A stretch of DNA of 64,000 bases from Larus michahellis (GCF_964199755.1 NC_133900.1:75376727-75440726); one strand, 5' to 3'; shown: positions 39,668 to 52,799, counted from the stretch's first letter. The notes: generated from the sequence alone by a model not told the origin. Translations and numbers: made by a program.

Positions 39668-40444
39668 ATGGATGTGCCATGTGTATCTGTTTACAAGCTA
39701 GCATATACACATCACAATAAAACCCAGCCCTTAACCTGTACCTTTTTTGTTGCAGAGGTGATGAATCCCTTCCTTCTTTCTGAAAGAGATGCTTTGGACC
39801 AAGTTATTTTCACATCACATCATCAATATCAGCGAGACACTCACCACTTTGGCAGTAGGTATCAGCATACAAGGTCAGAAACCAAGCGCAGGGGAAAAAG
39901 CAAAGCCTCCCCTACCACCAGCCATTTAAAGCCTCAGCCCATCCCTGGAGCAGCTGTGGAAATGCTGGTAATTACCTCAGAAACAAGAAGCAGCTGGATC
40001 CAGTTCCAGATTCATCTTTACAAAGCAAACAAGGAGAAGGAGGGTCTTGGGGCTTTATATAGTGAAGTGGGGTTGGGGGGAGAACAAGCGATGCTGGAGA
40101 AAGGTGTAGAGTTAAAAGGCTGTCAGTGTGATAGTTGGACAAACTGTCTAACTGAAGGGTCAGGGGAGAGTCTCTTCAGTTTAAAAAAAAAAAAAAGTGT
40201 GTTATCACAGCAGAAGATACTAAATTGGATGTGTGAGCTAGGCATGGTTTCTTTGGGAAACACCAGCAAGAGCCTGGTGATAGTCATGACTGCGGAAAAC
40301 CAGTCTGGAGGTGAATCTGTGTATTTTCTTTATTCCATCTGCTTCTTCCAGGGCACCCTGCAGACATGGCGGGGATACGAAAAGATCAGAGGAATTTTTT
40401 CTACCTGCCCTTTATCTTCCCAGCACACAGTCATACATCTGTAG
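39668..40444 (+). CDS. unusually long ORF of unknown status (258 codons)
   Basis: This frame starts with ATG, ends with TAG, and is far longer than other non-transposon ORFs in the window. A strong splice acceptor (pyrimidine tract ending in TTGTTGCAG) lies inside it at 39755. A moderate donor (GGCAGTAG then gtatca) follows at 39859, so 39756-39858 could instead be a 103-nt exon in this same frame. The product is hydrophilic, with a basic patch (ETKRRGKSKA) and a run of lysines encoded by an A14-type tract near 40183-40196. I see no signal peptide, membrane segment or known domain. It may be a fast-evolving or lncRNA-borne ORF, an old decayed gene, or chance. Confidence 0.15.
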   Translation: MDVPCVSVYKLAYTHHNKTQPLTCTFFVAEVMNPFLLSERDALDQVIFTSHHQYQRDTHHFGSRYQHTRSETKRRGKSKASPTTSHLKPQPIPGAAVEMLVITSETRSSWIQFQIHLYKANKEKEGLGALYSEVGLGGEQAMLEKGVELKGCQCDSWTNCLTEGSGESLFSLKKKKSVLSQQKILNWMCELGMVSLGNTSKSLVIVMTAENQSGGESVYFLYSICFFQGTLQTWRGYEKIRGIFSTCPLSSQHTVIHL

Positions 40445-43400
40445 TTGCCATGTGTATGGCTAATAATGGAGCTTAGAAGAAAAGGAATGGGTTGAGATGA
40501 AAAGAATCACTTAGCAAAGTATTATGAACACTCACCATCTTCTTTGTCTGTTTCTTGGTTATGTGCAGGGAATGACCCTGCCTGTATAATGACCTATTTG
40601 CAAATTTGTCACTGGAAATGTCATTTATCCAGAGAACATTTATACACGTATACTTCTGTAGGGTGGCTGACCAGGTAATTGTAAAACCACTGCAAGCTCA
40701 TGGCACTGTGGTCTATTCAGGACCATACGATACCGCAAGTCATACATACGCAGGTAACAGCAGGACTACCCTTTAAAAAATAAGAAGCATTTTTCCTTTT
40801 ATTTTGTGGACTATTCTGCATGAGCCTTATTCTTTGCTAGTGGTAAGTATGCATTCAGCATCTTTATTGTGGCAACACTTTCATAAGGAGAATTAATCTT
40901 ATGGAACCATTTAACAAAACAGATGACATGAAGGTGCTCTCTTAAGGGAGAAGACAAGTCATTTCCTGTTTCACATAAAATGAATGGGGGTAAAATAATA
41001 CCATGGCCAAGAGACAGAAAGAATCAAATCTCAGTTTGAATGCATGAGTCACGACTCATTCTTAGGGTGATGAATGGAGCAGTGCATTTCCCGATATGTA
41101 CGTCTTTCCTCCATGTACTTGGTTTTGCATCATTTGTAGAGTCAAAGCGATTAAAAAGTACTTCACCCTCACGCTCCCTGTAGGAATTCAGATGCTCAAG
41201 TAACTGTGTCCTTTCTGGAACACATTAGTTTCACAACAGGTAAGCAGGAAGGGAAGACACTGAGTAATCCAGGAAGCAATGCAGCACTTCTCATTGCTGG
41301 ATGAGATACGTGGCCCTCGTTTGAAATAAAAATATTCTACATCTCTGTCCAAAACTATTTTCTAAAAGTTGTAGATGTACGCTTGCAAGAGCTAAAGGAG
41401 ACGTCTCCAAAAAGGGTTTCAAACAGCTCACAGTAATTATGTAGCACTTACTAGGAAGAGAAAGCTAAAGATCATATGAACCGTTATGGGTAAATATCCC
41501 ATCTTTCATCTCCATAGAGTATTCCTCATTTCCACTAGGAAAGGAAAGAATATCCATCTGCAAATACATGCTATAGAATCATGCCATAATTGCTGCTCTT
41601 TAACCATTATCAGCTGTAAAGCACATTTTACAAAGAGACAGGGAAGTACATGCAAATCTGACCTAGTGTCTTCATTGAAAACGGAACTGTCAAACCCAGG
41701 TCATTTGGTCCTTTATGGAAGAAGATGAACTTAGGAGATCTATTTTCCATTCTTTGGCTTGATACAGCTGTTAGTGTTGTTGCTAAAAGCCGGTATTCAT
41801 CTTTGAAGATAAGCTGCCCACATGTCTTACTGGGGTTAGCCAGATGGTCGTAGCGCACTCCTGCTGCACAACTGGAGTGTTAGTACAGGCTGAGTGGAAC
41901 TAATGAGTGGAAGCGTGGGTGGGATGCTCAATGGCTTAAACAGTTGTTTCTTTTCTCTTCTTTAGATGATAGCGGTGGTCCATGCAGGCTGGCAACCTTT
42001 AACGTCAATTAAGGTTGTAGGTGTAGGATTCACACATGTTTTTCTTAATGCGTGGATGCTAATGAGAACTTGCCTCATTGTACACCACCATCAGATATGC
42101 CATACTCATGACTCATAAACACATCTAAAAGTATATTTTGTACTTCACGAAAAAGTGAAAGCATGCTAAGATTTCTCATATAGTTACTATTAACATGTTT
42201 ATAAAGTTACTTTAGAGGGTAGGTACTCTCCCAGACAGTATTGCAAGACATCATTTAACAAGAATATACTGAATATTGACTAAAAGTAGCCCTGTATTTA
42301 AAACTTAAAAGTTGTATCTTATTGGTTAGTTTGGCAATGCATTTAGACAAGAACGCTGCACTACTTGAAACATTACAGATTCATATCTGATTCTTGCTGC
42401 AAGTGGTACTTCATCAGTATTTTTTCTGTTTTTTATTGCGCTTAATGATGCTGTCAACAGTCTGAGAGACAGCAATAGGGAAGGGAATGCAAGAACTCCC
42501 CCAGGAGGGCAAGAGCGCAGAACCCCAGCAGTGAAATAAGTGAACAAAAGCCCAAACAATCCGGTTGTTTTCCGTCGGAGGCAAGCTAAAACTGACACTT
42601 CCAAAGAAAACAAACCCAAACTTTCTGTTCCTCCAGCAATCTGCCTTGTCTATTCAAAATCTGTTCACATCACACAAAGCTTCATGAAGAGACAGAAAGT
42701 CTTCTTTAACCCTAATAGAGGTCCATAAATTCTATGAAAAAAGCTGTCTCCTCCTGGGTGTTTTTTAGACCTATATAAATCACTATCTTAAATACTTTAC
42801 AACTTTAATCATATTTTCACCTTAGCACTTCAAACGGCGTCCCACAATCTATCAATTTAAATATAGAAATACTTACTTAGGAGATACATTGCGATCATTC
42901 ATATTTTGTTTATTATACTAAAAATTAAACTCTAACTAAAATCATATGCCCTTCACTTTGCTAGGTATTTTGTACTCTTCAACTGCTTCTCTTTTAAACT
43001 TTGTCAAAACTAAGAAAAAATAAGGAGAGTTAGACCGATTTCCTAGGAAAATGAACCATATAAAGTCACAGCAGATCTACTTTGGCGTATAGCCTGAGTC
43101 ACAAGGGATATTATATTCTTCATTGCCACTCATAACTTTCAGCTTATGTTTTCCAGAGTTAAATTCCTGAGTTAGACACCATAGTTCCTGCAGAAAATAA
43201 TGTAACAGATTGTTAAATGGAGAGTTAGGAGTACCTGAATGGGATTTGCAACCGCCAGCACACTGACTGGAGAGAAGCTGAAGACAAGACCCTGGGAACA
43301 CCAGGGAGAGGAGTACGGTTGCAATTCAGCCCTCTCTGAGACATGGGCTCTTCCTTGCAGCTTGAGTTCATCTCCTCTCTCTGATGCAGAGATTCACAGC

Positions 43401-45989
43401 CTGGAAATCCTCCTCTAGACACTGGCACCTGGGCAACATTTCTTATTTCAAGTTTGGCAGAAGAAAAGCAGTGGGATGCAGCTTTTCTTTCCTCCCCCAA
43501 GGACACAGATGCAGTCTTAAGGGTTAAGCTGATTTCTGAAAAGTACTTTTCCACTTCGATTCCACTCTCGCTGCATGCATGCCCGCCTTCTGTGTATAAA
43601 ACCTGACTTATCAGAGCTGAGACTGTCTCCTAGCACTCCCTTTCCCTTGCCACTACCCAAACACACGGAGCACAGAGTGAACTCATTTGCCTCAGTTACT
43701 TCTTATTTCCTATGGCCCCAAAAAGGAACCTCCTAAGTGTGTGTTGTCACCTTCAACTACTGTAGTAATGGCAGCATTCATTATCAGTACTGTTCATTAG
43801 TAAACTGCTAGTAATGTTAGTCTTTTGTCTGTTGCCAAACTCTTTTATTCAGCATAAAAAATATGGCAAAAGCCTGTCTTACATTTGCATAAACAGCAAC
43901 CCAATTTTACTGTTGTTTTTTTTTCTCTACAGCCAAAATACCTTCCAAACTGTTCCTATTGCTCACAGGAGGCAGAAAGTAACTCTTTAAACCTTCAAAA
44001 AACAATATTTTTCTAAAGTTTTCAGTCTTGAGTGAAAAGCGCTGAAATGCAATCACAAGCACAAAGACTAGCAGCTTTGAAAAAAATCAAAGCTGTCCGT
44101 ATGAAATGTCTCTGTCTTAGTTTGGATAATGAAAACCAACCACAAGTCATTGCAGTGAAGCACTCATTTTTTAAAGTCACAGTAGGATGTCAATATGGGA
44201 GAGCAGAGAAATCAGGGTGTCACCATAAAGCAGGAAGCCATCTGCCTCCACCTCCTACCGGTACAAGGTTTCCTGATGACCGCGGAGGTCGGCAGGTCTG
44301 CTCATGCAGGCAATGGCCTCAGAAGATATGAACCCCGTGGTCAGTAAAGCAGCACAGCCCGAAAACCTGAGATACAGCAGTAGCTTTTTATATCATTTCT
44401 TATGATTTCTGTTGAAGTTCCCAATTCTTAGAAGAAAACTTCAGCAAATTCATCCTTCTGGGATCATATTGATGTCAAAGGTGTTACAGCATGAATTACG
44501 GCCATCCTGAGAAGCTACGTAGCGTCGGGCCTTAGTTATTCTAGGTACTAACAGCATCTATAAGTCCTATGACACGCAACTAGGTTAAAGTCTTACTCAT
44601 AAAATATCTGTAACCAACTATCAGGCTTATCTGTAGTCTGTTAAAACAAGCAAGATTAGACGCCCATAAAAACCCTCAGACATTATATGGTGTTTCCAAG
44701 CCACATTACTTATGATAATCAGCAGCTGTGAAAGTGAAGTCCCTCCGCATAAATGCGGAAGGCATCTTTCTTGGCAATTACTCATCAGACAGGACTCTGG
44801 AGTCAGCAGAGGCTCGAATGTGAATGACGAACGGCACAGCAGCCCGCTTGTGTGCCTGAACCCTGGGGAAGGACGGGCACAGTCCCGACTTTTAAACAAG
44901 GACACATAAACAGAGCCAAGATGCTGAAAGCCATCATTATAAAGCCCGAGACAAAATGAAACAACAACAACAAACAGTCGCGTAACCTTTTTGAAGTGGA
45001 TGTGCTCCTCTTTCACTGTTTTCTGAATCTCCTTAAATTTTGATTGGCTTTAGATTTGAAAGCAATTGGCAGACGGTCAAAATTTAAAATTGATGAAGTA
45101 CAATCGGTCTGTTCATGGGACGCTTGGAAAAGAAAATAATGATCTTTCAGACAAAAATGTTCTGAGGAAGCTAAGCCACCATGTCAACAGATAAGAAAGC
45201 AAACAGTGGTACTGAAATGGCTGGAGCAAATGGTATTTAAAAGAAGGTTTTGTCCTGGAGGAATTGTGACAAATTCAGAGGGCTCTGTGCTTGGTGATCA
45301 TTAGGATATTCTTTTATGCTTCCACGACATGCTGTCACTATAGCAAGGTCATACCTAATTTGTATTATTCACATTAGCCCAGAGGGGTGACCTGAAAAAA
45401 CCTGCAGTTCATATCATAAAGGAATGACATGCCCGATATCGATCCAAGAATTAAAAAACCCACTGTTTAAAGAGATACGCTCAAACAAAAAAAAAAAAGC
45501 CTGTAAAACACTGTTCAGGTATCTTTGACCTATGGACAAATTCAAGAAGGTATACAAAACATATGCCAGCTAGCGTCTCCTTGGCAAGATGTGGGGTGGT
45601 GCTGTATCACTTTGTGTCTATCACTTTCTCTCCTCTCTGTACAAAGAGCAGTGCACATAACAGGACAGAATGCTGGGTGCTGGCTCAGCAAAGTACCTAG
45701 GCTCCTAATGTCCCCCTTGGGTCCCAAGGGCAGCCCATGAGATGTTAGGAGTCTGATGACACTCATGACACATGCAGTTCTGGGACTTGGATGTGAATAT
45801 CGAGTTTGATCTACTTTTGCATCTGTATTCCCAGGTGACTTGTCATTGTTTGTTGACTCAAGATGAGAGAAAAGTGGGAAAGACAGAAAAAAATAAGGGT
45901 TTGTAACAGTGTCACTCAAACCGTGACCTACCTGAGGAATTGGAAAATTACTCCTGCCTTCAACAAAGTCAATAAGATTTGTCAATCAA
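40445..45989. other. non-coding stretch with one exon-like segment
   Basis: Apart from the segment at 41184-41239, nothing is recognised. Frames of up to 147 codons (minus strand, 45542-45985) lack motifs. A CpG-containing patch occurs at 44.2-44.9 kb but is too sparse to call an island. Confidence 0.5.
41184..41239 (+). other. candidate 56-nt exon, unknown gene
   Basis: A pyrimidine-rich acceptor ending in CTCCCTGTAG precedes this segment, and CACAACAG followed by gtaagcag forms a near-consensus donor. One frame reads NSDAQVTVSFLEHISFTT without a stop; the others are interrupted. I do not recognise the peptide. It lies about 0.75 kb downstream of the 258-codon ORF on the same strand, so the two could belong to one transcript, but phase cannot confirm this. 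Confidence 0.22.
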
Positions 45990-46247
45990 TGAGTGGGACC
46001 AGACTGAAAGAGGGTAGATTTAGATTGGATATAAGGAAGAAATTTTTCACCATGAGGGTGGTGAGGCACTGGAACAGGTTGCCCAGGGAAGTTGTGGCTG
46101 CCCCATCCCTGGAAGTGTTCAAGGCCAGGCTGGATGGGGCTTTGAGCAGCCTGGTCTAGTGGGAGGTGTCCTTGCCCAGGGCAGGGGGGTTGAAACTAGA
46201 TAATCTTTAAGGTCCCTTCCAACCCAAACCATTCAATGGTTCTGTGA
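45990..46247 (+). mobile_element. CR1 LINE 3' end, short 5'-truncated copy
   Basis: This plus-strand copy carries only the last part of CR1 ORF2 and the 3' UTR. The peptide [20 protein letters not shown] followed by PREVVAAPSLEVF corresponds to the same C-terminal block seen in the larger minus-strand CR1. The stop is at about 46157-46159. The UTR includes GATAATCTTTAAGGTCCCTT and ends in degenerate copies of the ATTCTATGA repeat (ATTCAATGGTTCTGTGA, 46231-46247). Its UTR differs from that of the minus-strand copy, so the two appear to belong to different CR1 subfamilies. The 5' end is uncertain by about 10 bp. Confidence 0.93.
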
Positions 46248-49200
46248 CTCTTTTCATAATGGAAAATTTATATTGTGATACCTTACTAAGACAGGTTTGG
46301 GACATATGATTATATCTCTTCAGCATACCTAGGCCTCTTTATTGGCATCTGTCAGATAACATACAGGTAATAGAGTAAAACCAGCTATAATAGCTTCCTT
46401 TCCCCTGCCTGCCAAGAAGTGCTGTTACAGGTAGAGAACTTAATGTGTAAGCCCATCCCAGAAGAATCAATGTTCCTTTTGGTCAGCCAAGCAACAGCTC
46501 ACGGGGGCACCAGTCAGTGTGCTGAGGCAAAGATCAGCCTTTTTCTAAGCAGGGAAGTAGGAACAGGGAAGGATTAAGTAAAGGATCTATTCTTATGGGT
46601 TTACCAGTTGTCTGCCGGAGTCATTTGAACAGGTTGGGGCAGTAAAGGGAGGGCAGCAGGCAGCGAGTGGAGCTAGGGAGGTGATAGAAAATCTGTAACT
46701 AATAGGCACCTTTTCATCTTTCTCACTCTATTTTCTCTCCAATGGTGCCCAGATAGGGGACAAATCTTCCCATAAACAGTAATCCTTTAGAAAGTGCTCA
46801 AGTACAGCTATTACTTAACTTCCTGATTAGTAGCAGTCACCACCTGCTACTTCTGCACCTCATTGTCCAGCATAATGCAAGTGTTCATTTCCCTGGCTGT
46901 GAAAAGGTAATGGGAGGGGAGTCCCTCTTCTCTGCTTTGGCAAAAAGAGCAACAGTCCCTCCTTTTCTCCTGTAACTAATCCCAGACCATATTTACCCAA
47001 GAAAATAAAATTCTATTTCTGCTGACAAATAGCTGGATGAGGCAGATTATGACTACTAAAAAAAAAAAATAATAAAAAAACCCCAACAAAACCCACAAAA
47101 GCAATCATTCCAATCTCTTTGAACTAAATTAAGGGTTCCTGCTGCAGGGCATTTTTATTGCCTGACCATGGCTTTGAGATCCCAGAAAGCACTAAGCAAA
47201 GGCAATATATTCAATATTTTTGACACCTCAAACATGCAAAGACTTTGCAAAGACTTCTGTTTTCTTCAAAACTTACTAGCTGAAGCTGCCAAGAGAGCTG
47301 CACAAGTTGCCTTGAAAGACAGCTGTTAAAATAGTCTCCTTTGATCAAAATTCTTCCATGTTTATAGCTAGTGCAAGATAAAGTATTATAGGATTTTCTT
47401 AGCATGGACTGAAAATCATAAAGAGAATGAAACTTGCAAAACCTGAAAAGTGCATTTGTCATGAGCGGGCATAACTTTTGAAATGTCAGTTAAAAGGAGA
47501 CAACCCATGAATAGACTATGAGGATTTTCAGACTTTCTATTTCCCTGAAGTCCTCTTTTGTTTTACACTGGGAGTGGTGGTGTCTCTTCCTAGGGAAGCA
47601 CAGGCAGGCAGTAGATTAGTCCTTATTTAGATGGTAAGTTCCAGCCTATTTGAATTGTATTAAGCATTCTCCTTACTTCTGTGGGATTTGTCATAAATCT
47701 TGAGTAAATATACTTAGCGCAATCTCAAAGACTGAAGTTTTGATTTCTCAGAGGGCTCAAATCTTTAAGCCTTAAAACTTCTCTTGTTTAAGAGAGATAA
47801 AGCAAAAGAATCTACTTGTCAAAACAAACACGGGGGAAAAAACCCTCAGTACAACCCTAGACATTATCTCAATGGGAAGTGGCACTCATTTGGGGCTTTT
47901 CGGCAGCATTCTTTGCCCAGGAGTGAAATCTATTATAGGAATTAGTACTGCCCCTTAAAATGGTAGCATCACTAAGAAGTAAATGAATCCTACTCTCTTT
48001 CCCTCTGTTTTCCTAACCATTCTCCTTCTTCTAAACAGTATTCAAAGGTTTCTTCAAAGGTCTTCATCCTATCTTTGTTGCCATGGTCTCTCACGGAGTT
48101 GAAACAACATTTTCAAAACTAATGCCTGCTCTAAATGCATTGTTGTTGGGATGCTGAGTCAGTTCTCTGCTGGCTAGGGTGAAAGAAAAAGAATCTTTGA
48201 AAATCAGTTTTAACATTCAACTAACCTGAATGGGGAAAAGCAAGACATCTATACGCTGCTAGACAGAAGCAGAACCTTTCAGGGGCAAGATGCCTTGTAT
48301 TTGGGGAAGAAAACCAAATTGTCTTGAGGTTTTTGTGTCAGCTATGCTGGTTTTACTCTTTCTTTTTATTCATACCAGACCTGAGAAAGACAATCCCTTC
48401 TCAGAAGGGGAAAAAAAAAAAAAAAACCACACCACAACAAAAAAAAAAAACCAAACCCACAGAAGAATCCTGTTGATTAATACACACCTCCCCCCCCACC
48501 CCAACCAAATCCTTGCTGGGGGGGTGACAGAGGATGCTTGGTATGCATTAGCAGTGACAGGCAGGGCTAGCTTTGGCACGGTTGAAATGAGTAGGGGGAA
48601 ATGATGAAGCACCACCATTATTCCTAAGGGAACTAACAAGATATTTTGCTTGTATTTGGCTTTTCTGTTTGCCTCTCTTGTTTGACTACTTGCATGTTCT
48701 TTGAAACAAGGTCCATCTAACACTCATATTTGTACAGTACACAGGAAAACAAGCTTACTACCCTAATTTGAACTTTTCAGTGTTACTATACAAATAAGCA
48801 GGCCTATTTGCTATGTAAATTAGAGCACCGCACACTTCATACACATATTCCAAGAAAAGACAAGATCTTTGTCACAGACGTGGTTACATCAACTTAAATT
48901 TATTTTAGCTGCCTGGCTTCAATTTTTTATAGATCCTTTGAACATCTGTCCTTAGCCCGTGGCCTGGCATGGCATGCTGAATTCTGTATATTTGTTCATT
49001 ATTCCTAGGGGAGGAATTTGCATGAAAATTCTGTTGGTCTAATTATATGCCTCAGCTAGAGAAACTCTATTCATCTGTCTGCAGCAAATTTCACCTTTAT
49101 GAAACAGATGATGACTTTGCCAGAGACTTTCTGGACATTGTAGCAACTGAAGGCTTTACAGCCTACATTTGTAATATGGGTCACAAGCTGAACTGAAGGG

Positions 49201-49900
49201 GAAAAAAAACCCTCAGATCATTACAGTGCTTTTGAAAACAACCCTTCATCTTCAGGAAAATATCCCAGTTTAATGGGGAAAATTGTTTGCAGCAGCTTAT
49301 TAAGGGTAAAATGCAGCCTCCCCTGCTACTCATACCTCCCTGTGTCAGGGAATCCAGGTTGTGAATGAAGAAAAGCTCAACAAGGATCTGAAAACACAGT
49401 GAAAGAGCACGTTGTGGGTCTCCATCTCCGGGATAGATGGGGGACCGAATATTGGAAGTGTTTCGGGGTGACAGGATGCAGAAAGAATAAAATGGGGCAA
49501 GAGTTCTTCCTGTAACTTAAAAACTGCACAAGTGTGAAAGTGCATTGACTAAATGGGAACAGTAAGGAGCTTCCCAATTTTTCATCCTACAGGATGAAGA
49601 TGGATACACTGAAACAGAGCTGGTGATCATGAGGTTTAGCTGTTTCCAAAGCTGTCCATATTTTAGGAGGCTTAAACCTATTCCTAAAGAGACTGTACGC
49701 AGAGTGTACATTGTGTGTATACTGCTCCTGTTCCTTTTTTTCCCTGCTCCTTTCCTCTGTGACCACTTCGCTTTTTTCCCCCCATGGTTTTAATTCACAT
49801 AACTCTCGCCTTTTCACCTCTAAATCCTTTCCCTCCCGGTCTTTGGAATTTCCTCTTTTACTTTTTCTTTCTGTGCTATTTGTCTTCCCTCGCTCATAAC
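46248..49900. other. non-coding stretch, no gene recognised
   Basis: I see no gene. A-rich tracts at 47060-47080 and 48411-48450 and a C-rich run at 48489-48502 are the only notable features. Confidence 0.55.
48411..48450 (+). repeat. A-rich low-complexity tract
   Basis: A run of 16 adenines (48411-48426) is followed by an ACC/ACAAC segment and a second A run of about 12. A C-rich run follows some 40 bp later. This is low-complexity sequence with no recognised origin. Confidence 0.75.
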
Positions 49901-50042
49901 AGCCAAGAACAGACTAGAAAAGGGGAACAAGAAAGTTTTGGGAGGGTGGAGCTTGTTTTCACTAAACATTACTTTTCCATTTTCTCCTAAATTCCACCCT
50001 CCCAAAACTTTCTTGTTCCCCTTTTCTAGTCTGTTCTTGGCT
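49901..50042. repeat. perfect 50-bp inverted repeat with 42-bp loop
   Basis: The left arm 49901-49950 begins AGCCAAGAACAGACTAGAAA. The right arm 49993-50042 ends TTTCTAGTCTGTTCTTGGCT. I compared them base by base and the arms are exact reverse complements over all 50 positions. The loop is 49951-49992. Pairing stops at both boundaries apart from a possible G-T wobble next to the loop. An RNA from either strand would fold into one long unbroken stem. Known pre-miRNA hairpins usually contain mismatches, so the perfect match suggests a young inverted duplication, arm homogenisation, or an assembly artefact. No transposase, terminal motif or target-site duplication is evident. Confidence 0.97.
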
Positions 50043-52799
50043 TTACAGTCTTCTTTAACACTGTTCATACACCACTGCTGGGGCTTCCGTAGCCTTTTTA
50101 AGGTTTCCTATACTTATCTCCATTCTCTGATCAGCTGTATCAACCCATCAATTCTATAGCCTCATCTACCACACACCCTGCTTCCTAATCAATCTGCTTC
50201 ATCATCTGAAATCCATTTCTCCAACTAGTTTCTTTTTTGGATACCAGTGCTACACATCTGCAACAATCTTTTGACTTTCCACTGCTCGGATCCTTCCAGG
50301 TTCTTTTATTTTCTGTCCAATAATCATCTCTTCTACCGAGTAAATTCTTGGAGCCCCTCACTATGCATTTCGTTATCCTCATCATCTTCCTAAATGGGTT
50401 GCCTTTCCCGCCCCCCCGCCCCACTTGACCAAAACCTCCCTCTTTTCCATACTCATCACAGTGGCATAGGAGATCCCGATGACAAGAATGAAACAGAGAA
50501 CGCTCTCCCCGCTCGCCAGCTGGGGCTTCCCCTGCCATCTTCCTTCCTTGTAGCTTATGATTTCCATAGAAAGTCTACGTTTTCCCTAAGGAGTTGTCTG
50601 TGGGATTCACACAGAGGAGACCAGCGGCTCTCATCCTGTCTGCCGGATGCATGGCAACCACGGTCTCTCAGTCCCAATGGGACGCACCAGAGATGGGAAG
50701 AGCTCTCGCCCTCATCCCTATCCGTACAACACATCTGGCTCCATCCTCTCCTCCTCCTCAGGCAGATTCACTGACTGCCGTGGCACTACTGCCGGCAGAA
50801 ATCGAGGCAGGATTTGGCCCCAAATGAAAGACCTCACCCATGTGTCCTACGAGTCAGTGCCAGTGTCTGTCTGTGCTGGGAAGGGCTAGGAGCTAGAATA
50901 GCAGGGGTATTTCAGGTCAGGCCTGAGGCGAATTAGCAGACAAGTTGTGAAGCTTACACAACATGTGGCCACATTATGTGTGGCTCCAGTCAGCGCTAAT
51001 AGCCTGTCATTGAGCTCCATGTTTAAACAATTTGAGCAAACAGCAAACACAGAAGATGGGAGGAGGGAAAGAAAAAAAAAAAGAAAAAGCCTTCGAGGAA
51101 TAAGAAAGATCAGGCTACTTAGTACACTTGGCAAGCAAATATTGGAGTGGTGAGGACAGGAAAGCACCTACTAGGAAGAGACGTGACCCAGTTCCTACCG
51201 TGCAAGAGTAACATAACACGAAATCAAAAATATATAAGCCCTATTTTAAAATTCACTCAGCCAGCAATTTTTAGACCTACAACTGATTGTTGGTTTAAGC
51301 TGTGTCTGATCATGTGAATTATCTAAGAGAAAAGAATAATGTGGTTTTTGTTTAGCAGCAAGGAAACCAAAAAAGGGGGGAAAAGGAGGAAAAAGAAAAA
51401 AGGTTTTAAGTAACAGTAAAGAGTAAAATTCAACCACATCCATATAAATAAGGCTGATATTAGTGTTGGGAATTAAATATAAAAACATTTTAAAATAGAA
51501 GAACTTAGAAACCATACTGCATTGTTTAGTATGAAAATAATAGCCTTTCGAGCCAGTACTGTTAGAGAACACATTTAATCCAGTGCAGAATTGGCTATGA
51601 AACCGTCCACTCTACCATGGGAATGCTTAGCTCAGTATCTGGTAGGTTGCCAGCCATTTAAAATGTTTTTGTGTTGGTTTAATGATTGTTCCCATGAGCA
51701 CTGATGGTAAGGGTTGACATTAATTAAAATACTAAGTCATCAGAGCTTGCATTGTGGGGAGAGGGAGAATGGGCTGGATCCAATTGTCTTCAAGGTTTCT
51801 TTGGCCTTCCACATTTTTCTCTTAGATGCATCATACATGCCAAGTATCCTCTTAGCTGAGGTATAACAATGTAAACAGACTGTCTCCGCAAATATAAAGT
51901 AATCTTTTTAGGTTTTCCACACACTTTCATTTAACTGATTAGAGGACACTCATTAAAATCAGCTAATCATGTAATGTGGCTGTGTTCTGAATGCTAAACA
52001 AAATGCCTAAATGAAAGAGGATTTTAAAACACTGTCTGCCTCTCTTAATTTATTTCTACTGTATACTCAATGGCACACAATACAGTAGGAATTCTGGGCC
52101 CTATCCTCATTAACCTCAAAACTCATTATCCCATATAAAAACAGGCCCTTTCCGCAGAGTGTGTTGGAAAAGGTATGAAAAAGCATATTAAAGATAATGT
52201 GTTTGGGCACACGCTCTCGAAACACGATAAAGGATTTTACTTAGAACTGCAAAGTTAATACGGAATAGCACAAAACCCTGAGTGAGACCCGCTGCTAAAA
52301 TAAGCTTTGTATAATTTGTATAGAAGAGCTACCCTTACACATTCCTCTCTTGTTCTATTAAGTAACCACTCAAGATTGAGATCTTCAAAGGCACGCAGAC
52401 AGGAATAAGTCACTTAATACCTGGAGTCCTCAAAAGGTCACGTAGAGAGGGAGTAGAGAGGCTGAGCTTTCCTACTCTTCCCATCTATTGAGCCAGCCTG
52501 AGTTCCCGTCCTACTGGCAGGGACTTAACACTGCAGAGAGGGAGAGCGCAGGAAGGAAAGTTCAAGCTATCTATAATGTGCTCAACAGCTTAAGAATGAA
52601 GACCTCTGGCTTAAACAACATGAAGAAGCGGGCCAAGCCTACACAAATGAGACTTTTTTTGCAGTAAGCAATATACAGCATAAAGCAGACTGCTGGTCTC
52701 CATGCAAAAGGTAGAGCAACCCTTTCTATTTTAAAACACATTCACTCCTTTGGATCACAAGTCAGGCGATACTGCGACTTTGGGTCACCTCCCCATGCT
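50043..52799. other. non-coding stretch, no gene recognised
   Basis: I recognise no gene. A C-rich run near 50407-50422 gives a G-rich minus strand. A purine-rich segment spans 51059-51090. Overlapping frames at 50.4-50.9 kb on both strands follow local composition. Confidence 0.55.

Noticed and set aside
45863..45989. Extension of the open frame upstream of the plus-strand CR1 fragment.
   Set aside because: It is chance readthrough of unique sequence; CR1 similarity begins only at about 45990.
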